A stretch of DNA of 64,000 bases from Ga0077555 sp964500805 (GTDB lineage Bacteria > Pseudomonadota > Alphaproteobacteria > Rhizobiales > Hyphomicrobiaceae). Under the pieces are notes generated by a model that worked only from the letters and a program-made list of their open reading frames with translations, was not told the origin of the DNA and ran no database searches. The stretch spans positions 21,811 through 85,810 of the forward strand of contig CAZCQH010000023.1 in the NCBI GenBank assembly GCA_964500805.1, written 5' to 3'. Made by a program: the position numbers and the translations under genes. Positions 52,952 through 60,989 of this stretch are shown in pieces; position 1 is the first letter of the stretch, and the number at the start of each line of letters is the position of its first letter.

Positions 52952-54094
52952 ATGAAGATCGTCTCGCTCACGGCCTATCCCAGCTCGTTTCCAATGCCGA
53001 AAGACCTCGATGTCACCGTCGGGATCGGCCGCATGGTGAAGCGCGACACGGTGATCGTGGAAGTGAAAACAGCCGGCGGCCTCACTGGCTACGGCGAATC
53101 GCATCACGGCCGTGCACCTGGCGCCGTAGCGCAGTTGATCAACACCACACTCCGTCAGCTCGTGGTGGGCATGGACGCTTCAGATGTCGTCGGCGTCTGG
53201 GCCAAGATCTACAAATTCCAGCTCGGCAGCCACGGCATGGGTGCCGGCACAGCGCTCGCCATGAGTGGCATCGACATGGCGCTCTGGGACATCCGCGCAA
53301 AGGCGGTCGGATGGCCACTCTACAGGCTGCTCGGCGGCCGATCGAAGCCGATCCCGGCCTACGCAGGCGGCGTCTCGCTGGGCTATCAGGCTCCTGAATC
53401 CCTAATCGACGAGATTCGTCCCCAGGTGGAGCTCGGCTATAAGGCGGTGAAGCTGCGCGTCGGCGATACGCCTGAAAAAGACATCTCGCGCGCTCTCGCC
53501 GTCCGCAAGGCCTACGGCGACGGTCTCGTCATTCTTTCCGACGCAAATACGGGCACCACGGTTGAGGACGCGCGCCGCCTGATGCCGGGTCTTGACGAAG
53601 CCAAGATTGCCTGGCTGGAGGAGCCGTTTCCCGCGCATGATCACCGCAGCTACCGGATCGCGCGCTCCTTCGGCAAGCTGCCGCTGGCGGCGGGTGAGAA
53701 CCACTACACACGCTTCGAGTTCAACCGGCTGATCGAGGACGGCATCATCACCATCCTGCAGCCCGATCTGTCCAAGACTGGCGGCATCACGGAAGGCTTG
53801 CGCATTGCAGCGCTTGCCTCGGCCTGGAAACTGCCGATCCACCCGCACACGTCGATCTCGGCAATCAACATGGCGGCGACGATCCACTTCCTCGCTTCGA
53901 TCGACAATGGCGGGTTCTTCGAAGCCGACATCTCCAAGGTGAACCCCTACCGCGAGCAGCTCGGCTCATCGAAACCCTACGAGGTCGATCGCAACGGTAA
54001 CGTTCACCCTCTGGAGAAACCCGGCATCGGGCTCGAGGTTGACATGGAGTTTGTCAAGAAGCATCCGGTGATCGAAGGGCCGAGCTACGTGTGA
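52952..54094 (+). CDS. mandelate racemase/muconate lactonizing enzyme family protein
   Basis: This 380-residue enolase-superfamily enzyme has metal ligands Asp197 (LSDAN), Glu223 (WLEEPF) and Glu249 (AAGEN), with Asp272 and the IHPHTS His region near 297-299. The usual base motif Lys-x-Lys on strand two reads Lys167-Leu-Arg169, so one base is Arg. The family abstracts a proton next to a carboxylate in sugar-acid dehydration, racemisation or cycloisomerisation. The specific reaction is not readable. GAGGAG precedes ATG 52952. Confidence 0.9.
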   Translation: MKIVSLTAYPSSFPMPKDLDVTVGIGRMVKRDTVIVEVKTAGGLTGYGESHHGRAPGAVAQLINTTLRQLVVGMDASDVVGVWAKIYKFQLGSHGMGAGTALAMSGIDMALWDIRAKAVGWPLYRLLGGRSKPIPAYAGGVSLGYQAPESLIDEIRPQVELGYKAVKLRVGDTPEKDISRALAVRKAYGDGLVILSDANTGTTVEDARRLMPGLDEAKIAWLEEPFPAHDHRSYRIARSFGKLPLAAGENHYTRFEFNRLIEDGIITILQPDLSKTGGITEGLRIAALASAWKLPIHPHTSISAINMAATIHFLASIDNGGFFEADISKVNPYREQLGSSKPYEVDRNGNVHPLEKPGIGLEVDMEFVKKHPVIEGPSYV

Positions 54095-54620
54095 GTACTT
54101 CTCTCCCTGCAGAGGGTTGCCGTTACTCCCAATAGTTCCCCCCGATGCGTGCATTCGATTCCATAGCTTCAGCCTATTTTCTGAGGCCGAACGTTCTATT
54201 GGAACGAGCGATGCCTTCACCACATGTTCCCGGCAGGCCGAGAGCAAGTCCCGCGGACCTGCAAGATCTCGGATAACCTCGACACCTCGGTGAGGAACAT
54301 GAGCAATCGTTTATCGGAGTCAGCGCAACCAGCCCTTCTGTTGAAACCGGACGTTATACAGCTGACATCCGTTGCTGTTCAGGCGTCATCGTCGGCAATG
54401 GCGCCGCGTGTGGTGTGGGCGTCGCCGCACGGGCATGCCCAGGCTTCGGTTGTGATAGTACGCGCGCCTGTCAGGCGTGCTGCGTAAGTTCGTCCCGCGA
54501 GTAAGATTTGTATCAATAGGGGCCTTGCCAAAGCGAGTGGCGAGGCTCCTATTGTATCCACGTCAGAACGTCGGACGATGCGGCTTTGGGCCGAGATGCA
54601 TTTGTCGACAACTGTGTGTG
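54095..54620. other. intergenic region without recognised gene
   Basis: The 526 bp between the enolase-superfamily gene and the methyltransferase gene carry no frame with convincing codon use. The only structure seen is the hairpin at 54514-54554. Confidence 0.6.
54514..54554 (+). other. long RNA-type hairpin
   Basis: 54514-54529 pairs with 54539-54554 over 16 bp around a nine-base loop (AAAGCGAGT). As plus-strand RNA the stem is complete because two mismatches are G-U pairs; the minus-strand RNA would have two A-C mismatches. There is no T-run. It could be an RNA structure or a terminator facing the convergent methyltransferase gene. Confidence 0.5.
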
Positions 54621-55661
54621 CTATGCTTTTCGACAAACGATGACCTTGGAGAAATAAGACGTCCACGACTGCTCCCACTTGAGCCCCGCGCCCGCGAATA
54701 CTTTGCTGAGATCGTCGATTGCGTAATTCCGGTAAAACGGCTCGTGAAAGCGTTGCGGAAACGCTTCGAGCAGCCCGTCCCAACCCGGACGGTCGCCCAT
54801 TTGCAAGCTGTCGATGAACGTCAGAATGCCTCCTTTTTTCAGCACCCGAGCCATCTCGGCCGTAACACGGCGACGCACGTCCGGCGGCAGTTCGTGAAAA
54901 AGGAACATCGTCGTGACGATGTCCTGACTCTCGGTCGGAAGTGGAATCTGCTCCGCATTGCACTTGATCCACTCAATGGGACGTAGATCTCCCATATGGC
55001 GCCGGGCCTCGTCGAGGTAGCTCACCGACAGGTCGAGGCCTGACAACCGCATCGCCGGGTATGTCAGGCGGACATCGCGCAGGAAACGGCCGGTACCGCA
55101 CGCAACGTCGAGAAGCGATATGCGCCTTTGGTCACGTCCGCGCATGAACTCGGCAACCGGGCGCAATGCTTCACGCCGCATCGGAGCGGCACCGCCAAGG
55201 AACAGTGTCTCGACCTGCACGTCGTAGAGCCTGGCGGACTCCTCAGTCAGATATCCGCCCGTCTGGTAGTGGAAGTCTTGCGTAAAGTACTCCGGCAACC
55301 CGCCGACCTTTTCAGGGGCGGCATCGCGAACGGTCTTGGCGTCGCCCGATTCGCGCCGCCGCACAGCATCCGGAATATCGGCAAGCATTGCCCGCACCCG
55401 GTCGAGGTGGATCAAGGGGCTCTCGCCGTCCGTCAACGGCGGAAAAATGCCGTCGCGCACTGCCATGGCGTCGCGCAGGAAGAGTTGGCCCAAATCGACC
55501 AAGATCTCGCGCTGGCTCGGTACGGGACGTGTCGGTTTCGGGCGCCGGGTCTGCGCCACACGAGAGGCCTGCCAGTCAAGCGTCTGTCTCAGGCCGAAGT
55601 ACCAGCCAAATCGCAATGCCTGCGCGCCAGCCTGCAGTCCCATGCCGAGCGTATTGGCCAT
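54621..55661 (-). CDS. class I SAM-dependent methyltransferase
   Basis: This 346-residue protein has motif I LLDVACGTGRFLRD, the acidic SAM-ribose strand (LSGLDLSVSYLDEAR), motif II IVTTMFLFHELP and a post-motif LKKGGILTFIDSLQ. The N-terminal 150 residues (hydrophilic, with YFTQDFHYQTGGYL) form a separate region before the Rossmann fold; similar proteins are found in photosynthetic and carotenoid/lipid contexts, but no such genes are here. ATG 55661 follows GAGGGAC by seven bases; the frame to 55796 is spurious. The substrate is unknown. Confidence 0.87.
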   Translation of the reverse strand: MANTLGMGLQAGAQALRFGWYFGLRQTLDWQASRVAQTRRPKPTRPVPSQREILVDLGQLFLRDAMAVRDGIFPPLTDGESPLIHLDRVRAMLADIPDAVRRRESGDAKTVRDAAPEKVGGLPEYFTQDFHYQTGGYLTEESARLYDVQVETLFLGGAAPMRREALRPVAEFMRGRDQRRISLLDVACGTGRFLRDVRLTYPAMRLSGLDLSVSYLDEARRHMGDLRPIEWIKCNAEQIPLPTESQDIVTTMFLFHELPPDVRRRVTAEMARVLKKGGILTFIDSLQMGDRPGWDGLLEAFPQRFHEPFYRNYAIDDLSKVFAGAGLKWEQSWTSYFSKVIVCRKA

Positions 55662-55798
55662 GCAAAAGTCCCTCAGTTGCTCCTCACTATGTTGGCATTC
55701 ACGGCGAATTGAGCAAGCCCTGGCGCGACAAACCACGAGTAGGTCGCCATATGGCGGCGAGCGAGCGAGCTCCATCAAAAACCAGAGCGAGTGCAATC

Positions 55799-56443
55799 AT
55801 GAGCAAAAACGCTTCACCGGTATCCCGTCCATCGAGCGACGTTGCCTTTTCCGAGTCCGTCAAGGCGGTCCAAGTCCGCCGCCACTCCCGGGGCGTGTAC
55901 GCCAAACGCGAAGCGCAAGGCGGCTTCCGTACGGCGATCACACCCGAGTTGGCCGAATTCCTCCAGACGGTGACAACGAGCTATCTCGCAACTGCCTCGG
56001 CCGATGGTCAGCCCTATGTGCAACATCGCGGTGGTCCACCGGGGTTCCTGCGGCTCGTCGACGAAACGACAATCGGGTTTGCAGATTTCGCCGGCAACCG
56101 CCAATACATCACCACGGGTAATCTCGCGGAAAACCCTCGCGCGCAGTTGTTCCTGATGGACTACGAGCAGCAGCGCCGCGTGAAGCTGTGGGGCAAGGCG
56201 CGGATTGTTGAAGGCGACGCGGGATTGGCCGCGCGGCTATCGCCCGAAGGCTATAAAGCCCGCGTTGAGCAGGTGATCCTGTTCGGTGTCGAAGCGTGGG
56301 ACATCAATTGCTCGCAGCACATCCCACAGATGATTGCGGCGGCTGACGTCGCACACACGATCCAGCAACTGCAAGCCCGCAACAAGGAGCTCGATCAGGA
56401 GAATCAGGCGCTCAAGGCGCGACTGGCCGAATTGAGGCGATGA
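55799..56443 (+). CDS. pyridoxamine 5'-phosphate oxidase-like flavin protein
   Basis: This 214-residue PNPOx-fold protein has SYLATASADGQPYVQHRGGPPG and the FADFAGNRQYITTGNLAEN FMN-binding segment. About 40 leading residues are basic, and the C-terminus (IQQLQARNKELDQENQ) is a coiled coil. It may bind FMN or heme and reduce an unknown substrate. The ATG at 55799 has a weak ribosome-binding site, but the family alignment supports it. It is divergent from the methyltransferase gene. Confidence 0.82.
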   Translation: MSKNASPVSRPSSDVAFSESVKAVQVRRHSRGVYAKREAQGGFRTAITPELAEFLQTVTTSYLATASADGQPYVQHRGGPPGFLRLVDETTIGFADFAGNRQYITTGNLAENPRAQLFLMDYEQQRRVKLWGKARIVEGDAGLAARLSPEGYKARVEQVILFGVEAWDINCSQHIPQMIAAADVAHTIQQLQARNKELDQENQALKARLAELRR

Positions 56444-56473
56444 TCGAGTGAGCCGCGAGGCGGGTAACCTACA

Positions 56474-56875
56474 TCAGTTAGAGGCGCTCGCCGCATTGAT
56501 GACCGCATACACCACCGGGAAGAACTTTCGCAGGCCACAGATGAAGAATGCATACCCGAGGACGACCAGAACGACAGTTGCCGCGTGCAGGGCCAAGGCA
56601 GCTCGGGACGACCAATGGTGCTTGTCAATTACCCAAGGGTGGCTCCAACTCTTCTCGAACTTCCCCGAAGAGATTGTGTATAGATACTGCGTGAAATATG
56701 CGCCTCCTGACGCTAAAGCCGAGACGAGAAGTCCTGCAGTTAAATACCACAGGGCTGCGCTAATCCCGTCTATCTGCCCCTTCAGCAGTCGTGAATTTGC
56801 TGCCACAAACCCCAATAAGGCTGCAATTGCGGCTGCGCCAGCGAGTTGGATACTTCCTGATCCCTCGTCTTCCAT
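56474..56875 (-). CDS. small membrane protein of unknown function
   Basis: This 133-residue protein has three hydrophobic segments (LAGAAAIAALLGFVAA, ALWYLTAGLLVSALASG and ALALHAATVVLVVLGYAFF), with a soluble loop containing KFEKSWSHPWVIDKHHW between the second and third. No family is recognised. The ATG at 56875 lies within a second open frame (56782-56934). It lies on the same strand downstream of pntB, 86 bp after that gene's stop. Confidence 0.55.
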   Translation of the reverse strand: MEDEGSGSIQLAGAAAIAALLGFVAANSRLLKGQIDGISAALWYLTAGLLVSALASGGAYFTQYLYTISSGKFEKSWSHPWVIDKHHWSSRAALALHAATVVLVVLGYAFFICGLRKFFPVVYAVINAASASN

Positions 56876-56934
56876 GCGTCTTTTGCCATTTCATCGGCCA
56901 GCTTGCGCCGATAGTCTGCATCGTCGTCGGACAT
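56782..56934 (-). CDS. possible 50-residue overlapping small protein
   Basis: The frame starts at ATG 56934 (MSDDDADYRRKLADEMAKDA), overlaps the start of the 133-residue membrane-protein gene in another frame and ends QQIHDC. The first 25 residues look like a genuine charged protein N-terminus, so either this is a translationally coupled small gene or the 133-residue gene has lost its true start by a frameshift. No clear ribosome-binding site. Confidence 0.3.
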   Translation of the reverse strand: MSDDDADYRRKLADEMAKDAWKTRDQEVSNSLAQPQLQPYWGLWQQIHDC

Positions 56935-56961
56935 CACCAACCGCTCATTTTCTTCGGGACC

Positions 56962-58383
56962 TCAGTGCCCCTTGCCCGAAAGGCTCTTGCCGATCTCCTC
57001 GGTCATCTTCTTCGCATCGCCCAGCACCATGACGGTGTTGTCGCGGTAGAAAACCGAATTGTCGATGCCGGCGTAGCCCGAAGCGAGCGAACGCTTGTTG
57101 AAGAGCACGGTTCCTGCCTTCCAAACCTGCAGCACCGGCATGCCATAGATCGGCGAGGATTTGTCCTCCTCTGCCGCGGGATTGACCACGTCATTGGCGC
57201 CGATGACGTAGACCGCGTCGGTCTGTGCGAACTCCGAATTGATGTCCTCGAGCTCGAACACCTCGTCGTAGGGGACATTGGCCTCGGCCAGCAGCACGTT
57301 CATGTGTCCCGGCATGCGGCCAGCGACGGGATGGATCGCGTACTTCACGTCCACGCCCGCCTTCTTCAGATTGTCGGCCAATTCGCGGAGCGCGTGCTGC
57401 GCTTGTGCAACCGCCATCCCGTAGCCCGGCACAATGATCACCTTGCCCGCATTCTTGAGCAGGAACGCCGCATCCTCGGAAGATCCGAGCTTGACGGGCT
57501 TCTGTTCGGCGCCGCCCGCCCCCGCCGGCCCCGCCACTTCGCCGCCGAAGCCGCCCGCGATCACCGACAGAAAGGCGCGGTTCATGCCCTTGCACATGAT
57601 GTAGGACAGGATCGCGCCCGACGACCCGACCAGCGCGCCGGTGATGATCAGCGCAATGTTGCCGAGCGTGAAGCCGATGCCTGCGGCCGCCCAGCCCGAA
57701 TATGAGTTCAGCATCGAGACGACGACGGGCATATCCGCGCCGCCGATCGGGATGATGATGAGAATGCCGAAGAGCAATGAGGCAATCGTGATCAGCCAGA
57801 ACAGCGTCGGGTTGCCGCCGGACATGCAGAACATGTAGACCAGCACGGCAATGGCTAAGGCCAGCACCAGATTGACCGCATGTCGCGCCGGCAAGATGAT
57901 TGGCTTTCCGGAAATCCTTCCCGAGAGCTTGCCGAAAGCGATCACCGAGCCTGTGAACGTTATCGCACCAATGGCGACCCCAAGCGACATCTCCAGCAAA
58001 CTTGCGCCATGTATGGCACCGAGCGTGCCGATACCGAACGCTTCTGGCGCATAGAGTGCGCCAGCCGCGACGAATACCGCAGCAAGCCCCACGAGCGAAT
58101 GGAACGCCGCGACCAGCTCGGGCATGGCGGTCATGGCGATCTTACGTGCGGTGACGCCGCCGATCAGGCCACCCAAGCCGAGACCACCCGCGATCAGCAG
58201 CCACGTCAGCGCGTCATTCGGAGCGCCGACCTGCGCGAGCGTCGTCAGGATCGCAATCGTCATGCCGACGATGCCGTACATGTTGCCGGCCCGCGACGTC
58301 TCCGGGCTCGACAGCCCGCGCAGCGCGAGGATGAAGAGCACCCCGGAAGCTAGATAAAGCAGCGCGACGACATTGGCTGACAT
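56962..58383 (-). CDS. pntB: NAD(P) transhydrogenase subunit beta
   Basis: This 473-residue membrane subunit has eight or nine helices in the first 280 residues. The soluble NADP-binding dIII domain carries VIIVPGYGMAVAQAQHALREL, HPVAGRMPGHMNVLLAEA and GANDVVNPAAEEDKSSPI. It couples proton entry to hydride transfer from NADH to NADP+. It is third of three genes; pntAB and pntAA lie upstream with small gaps, forming the split-alpha arrangement typical of Rhizobiales. The 74 bp between pntAB and pntB contain no extra gene. Confidence 0.96.
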   Translation of the reverse strand: MSANVVALLYLASGVLFILALRGLSSPETSRAGNMYGIVGMTIAILTTLAQVGAPNDALTWLLIAGGLGLGGLIGGVTARKIAMTAMPELVAAFHSLVGLAAVFVAAGALYAPEAFGIGTLGAIHGASLLEMSLGVAIGAITFTGSVIAFGKLSGRISGKPIILPARHAVNLVLALAIAVLVYMFCMSGGNPTLFWLITIASLLFGILIIIPIGGADMPVVVSMLNSYSGWAAAGIGFTLGNIALIITGALVGSSGAILSYIMCKGMNRAFLSVIAGGFGGEVAGPAGAGGAEQKPVKLGSSEDAAFLLKNAGKVIIVPGYGMAVAQAQHALRELADNLKKAGVDVKYAIHPVAGRMPGHMNVLLAEANVPYDEVFELEDINSEFAQTDAVYVIGANDVVNPAAEEDKSSPIYGMPVLQVWKAGTVLFNKRSLASGYAGIDNSVFYRDNTVMVLGDAKKMTEEIGKSLSGKGH

Positions 58384-58457
58384 GTCTCAGGCTCCGGAGC
58401 GCGGCTGGGCTTCGACTGGCTTGATCGGGTGAGCACGCTGCTCGACGAATATTGCGG

Positions 58458-58847
58458 TCATTTCCGCGGCTCTTTCTTCTTGTACATCGCCAGCATGCGT
58501 TGCGTGACCATGAAGCCGCCGAAGATGTTGATCGCCGCCATTACCAGCGCCAGAAAGCCGAACACCTTCGCGAGCCAGGAGCCGGACGAAACGAGCGCAA
58601 CGCCGGTTGCCAGCAGCGCGCCGACCACGATCACTGAGGATATGGCATTGGTGACGCTCATCAGCGGGGTATGCAGCGCCGGCGTAACCGACCATACGAC
58701 GTAGTAGCCGACGAAGATCGCGATGGCGAAAACCATGAACTGATACACGAAGGGACTGACGTCACCGCCGCTTGCGGCAAGCGCAGCCCCGGGCATCGCT
58801 CCAACGGCCGCTGCGGCGACGACGAAAGAGCCAGCGAAGCGTTTCAT
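58458..58847 (-). CDS. pntAB: NAD(P) transhydrogenase subunit alpha part 2 (membrane domain dII of alpha)
   Basis: This 129-residue membrane protein has an N-terminal signal-like hydrophobic segment and three helices. HTPLMSVTNAISSVIVVGAL is the conserved motif and the end is basic (MYKKKEPRK). It forms part of the proton channel with PntB. The start ATG 58847 lies 24 bp after the pntAA stop. The N-terminus (VVAAAAVGAMPGAALAASGG) looks like a cleavable leader, which is common in split forms of this subunit. Confidence 0.93.
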   Translation of the reverse strand: MKRFAGSFVVAAAAVGAMPGAALAASGGDVSPFVYQFMVFAIAIFVGYYVVWSVTPALHTPLMSVTNAISSVIVVGALLATGVALVSSGSWLAKVFGFLALVMAAINIFGGFMVTQRMLAMYKKKEPRK

Positions 58848-58871
58848 TGCGAACTCCTTGAGTCGGGGTTT

Positions 58872-60011
58872 CTACGCCAGCTTCGGCAGCAGATTCGGGT
58901 GAACGATCTTGCCGTCCTTGGCAACCAGGGTGCCTTTCACGATCTCGTCGTCCCAGTTCACCGCGAGTTCTTTTGTCTTCTTGTCGAAAAGCGTCTCGAG
59001 GAAAGTCAGCAAATTCTTCGCGTAGAGTGAGGAAGCATTGACGGGGACCGTGCCCTGGAGATTGACCGGCCCCCAAATCTTCACACCGTGCGCTTCGATG
59101 ACCTCGCCGGGCTTTGTCAGCTCACAGTTGCCGCCACGCTCGGCCGCGAGATCTACGACGATCGAGCCCGGTTTCATGGACGAGACCATCTCCTTCGAGA
59201 TGAGCCTCGGCGCCGGACGTCCTGGGATCAGCGCTGTCGTAATGACCACGTCCTGAGTCTTGATGTGCGAGGCGACCAGCTCGGCTTGTTTTTTCTGGTA
59301 GCCCTCGGACATGGGCTTTGCGTAGCCGGCGGCGGTTTGCGCCTGCTTGAACTCTTCATCCTCGACCGCGATGAACTTCGCGCCCAGCGAGGCAACCTGC
59401 TCCTTCGTCGCGGGTCGCACATCGGTTGCCGATACGATGGCGCCGAGGCGGCGCGCGGTGGCAATGGCCTGGAGGCCGGCCACACCGACACCCATGATGA
59501 AGAACCTCGCGGCAGGTACCGTACCGGCGGCGGTCATCATCATGGGTACGGCCTGGCCGAACATCGAGGCCGCGTCGACCACCGCCTTGTAGCCGGCGAG
59601 GTTTGCTTGGCTCGAGAGCACGTCCATGGACTGCGCACGCGTGATTCTTGGCATGAACTCCATGGCGAAAAGGCTGACGCCGGATGCCGCGAGTGCGTCG
59701 AGATCTGCGCGCTCGTCATAAGGACTTAGGATTGCCGCCACCAGCGCTCCGCGCTTCAGGGCCGCAACCTCGTCGCGTGACGGACGCCGCACCTTGAGCA
59801 GGATTTCGGCACCGCCCAACGCATCATTCGGCGACGCCGCGATAATAGCCCCGGCCGCTTTGAAGGCGTCATCCGAAAAGTGCGACTTGCGACCGGCACC
59901 GCTTGCCACTTTGACGGTGCATCCGAGCCCGACGAGCTTGCGCACAGTCTCGGGCGAGACGGCCACGCGCGTCTCGGGCCCAGGCTCATGCGTCACGGCG
60001 ATCGTGACCAT
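58872..60011 (-). CDS. pntAA: NAD(P) transhydrogenase subunit alpha part 1 (NAD-binding domain dI)
   Basis: This 379-residue soluble subunit has the alanine-dehydrogenase/PNT N-terminal domain (HEPGPETRVAVSPETV). Its NAD-binding fold carries MGVGVAGLQAIATARRLGA and the SATDVRPATKEQVASLGA loop. It also has the mobile-loop PMSEGYQKKQAELV, and the late DLAAERGGNCELT motif. It binds NADH and hands hydride to the NADP domain of PntB. The ATG at 60011 begins MVTIAVTHEPG. It lies 71 bp after the tiny oxidase subunit gene. Confidence 0.95.
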   Translation of the reverse strand: MVTIAVTHEPGPETRVAVSPETVRKLVGLGCTVKVASGAGRKSHFSDDAFKAAGAIIAASPNDALGGAEILLKVRRPSRDEVAALKRGALVAAILSPYDERADLDALAASGVSLFAMEFMPRITRAQSMDVLSSQANLAGYKAVVDAASMFGQAVPMMMTAAGTVPAARFFIMGVGVAGLQAIATARRLGAIVSATDVRPATKEQVASLGAKFIAVEDEEFKQAQTAAGYAKPMSEGYQKKQAELVASHIKTQDVVITTALIPGRPAPRLISKEMVSSMKPGSIVVDLAAERGGNCELTKPGEVIEAHGVKIWGPVNLQGTVPVNASSLYAKNLLTFLETLFDKKTKELAVNWDDEIVKGTLVAKDGKIVHPNLLPKLA

Positions 60012-60082
60012 GTCTGTCGGGTCCTTGCAGGGAGCGCTCGCCGCTCGGCGAGCGGCGGCAAATCAAAGAAGGCAGAGGAAAG

Positions 60083-60223
60083 TCAGACCAGAAAAACCAG
60101 CATGCCGAGCAGAATCACGGCGCAGAGCACAACGAGTGCGACCGTGCCAACCAGGAAGCCCTTGTAAGTGCGCACATGTTCCCGGTAATCCATCGCGTGA
60201 TGGCCGTCGGATGTGTCGATCAT
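60083..60223 (-). CDS. aa3-type cytochrome c oxidase subunit IV (COX4_pro_2 type)
   Basis: This 46-residue single-helix membrane protein has the sequence start MIDTSDGHHAMDYREHVRTY, followed by a single hydrophobic segment (GFLVGTVALVVLCAVILLG). It matches the tiny subunit IV of bacterial aa3 oxidases, which lies outside the catalytic core. GAGGG sits seven bases upstream of ATG 60223. This gene commonly precedes pntAA in alphaproteobacteria, as here. It is too short for usual length cutoffs. Confidence 0.85.
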   Translation of the reverse strand: MIDTSDGHHAMDYREHVRTYKGFLVGTVALVVLCAVILLGMLVFLV

Positions 60224-60569
60224 GGTCTACCCTCGAAGGTGAGTGGAAAGCTCCTAGTATCGCAAGGGGTTGCCGTCTTCAAGGATTCCGGCGGGGCTGC
60301 GCACATGCGCCGCGTCCCGGCGTCGGTCGGGCAACCTCGACAGCGCTCCAACCCCGATGAATTCTTGCCCGAAGCATCATGTAACCCGATGTTTTGCCGT
60401 GCTTTGCGGAGAGCGCGACGCCCCGCCGATACCAAGCACGGCCAGTCCTGGAGCAGGCTACGACTTCAGTCGAAATCGATCATCTCGGCGCGGAAGAGCG
60501 CGTAGCGCACGTCTCCGCGCGGTCGGGTCTGCAACTCGGCCACTGAGACCAGGCGCCCCGACGCCACAC
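60224..60569. other. intergenic region between oxidase subunit IV and the monooxygenase-fold gene
   Basis: This 346-bp gap has no convincing longer gene. A 33-codon minus-strand frame (60466-60567) starts with GTG two bases after the monooxygenase-fold gene's stop and ends in a run YALFRAEMIDFD; it may be a remnant or a very short gene. Promoter elements were not resolved. Confidence 0.5.
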
Positions 60570-60866
60570 TTACATCTTATCGACACTGGCCGGATTGATG
60601 ATCTCGATTTGGCGGCTGACGACATGCTCACCAGAGGCGGCTCGCCATACCTTTATGTGTTCGGTCTTGGCGTGTGCCGCCAAATGGTCCCGCGACTCCC
60701 ACCGCTCGACGAACGTCAGCAGGTTGGGGTCGCTCGCACTGGTGTTAAGATCATAGAAGATACAACCCGCTTCCTTTCGCGTCGCCTCTATGCAGGGTTT
60801 GGCCGCAGCCAACACCTGGTCACGCGTTCCCGGCTTGATCGTCATTGTGGCGATCACATAAATCAT
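60570..60866 (-). CDS. ABM-domain protein (putative quinol monooxygenase)
   Basis: This 98-residue single-domain dimeric ferredoxin-like fold protein has IYVIATMTIKPGTRDQVLAA, the GCIFYDLNTSASDPNLLTFVERW core and HIKVWRAASG, all typical of the antibiotic-biosynthesis-monooxygenase (ABM) family. Cofactor-free oxidation of quinols, or a chaperone or regulatory role, is known for related proteins. The physiological target here is unknown. A clean ATG 60866 fits the family start. Confidence 0.87.
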   Translation of the reverse strand: MIYVIATMTIKPGTRDQVLAAAKPCIEATRKEAGCIFYDLNTSASDPNLLTFVERWESRDHLAAHAKTEHIKVWRAASGEHVVSRQIEIINPASVDKM

Positions 60867-60989
60867 GAGCAGCCTCCATTCAGCGATGCACGAAGTTTAA
60901 GAAAGGACCCGGCGCACCGCCTAGGCGTGTGCGGCATAGCGCATGGTCATGCCATGCATCGCGCACGAGCCCGATCAGAGCTCCAGGCG

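Noticed and set aside
54224..54487. 87-codon plus-strand frame in the 54-kb gap
   Set aside because: Codon use unlike neighbouring genes and no start signal.
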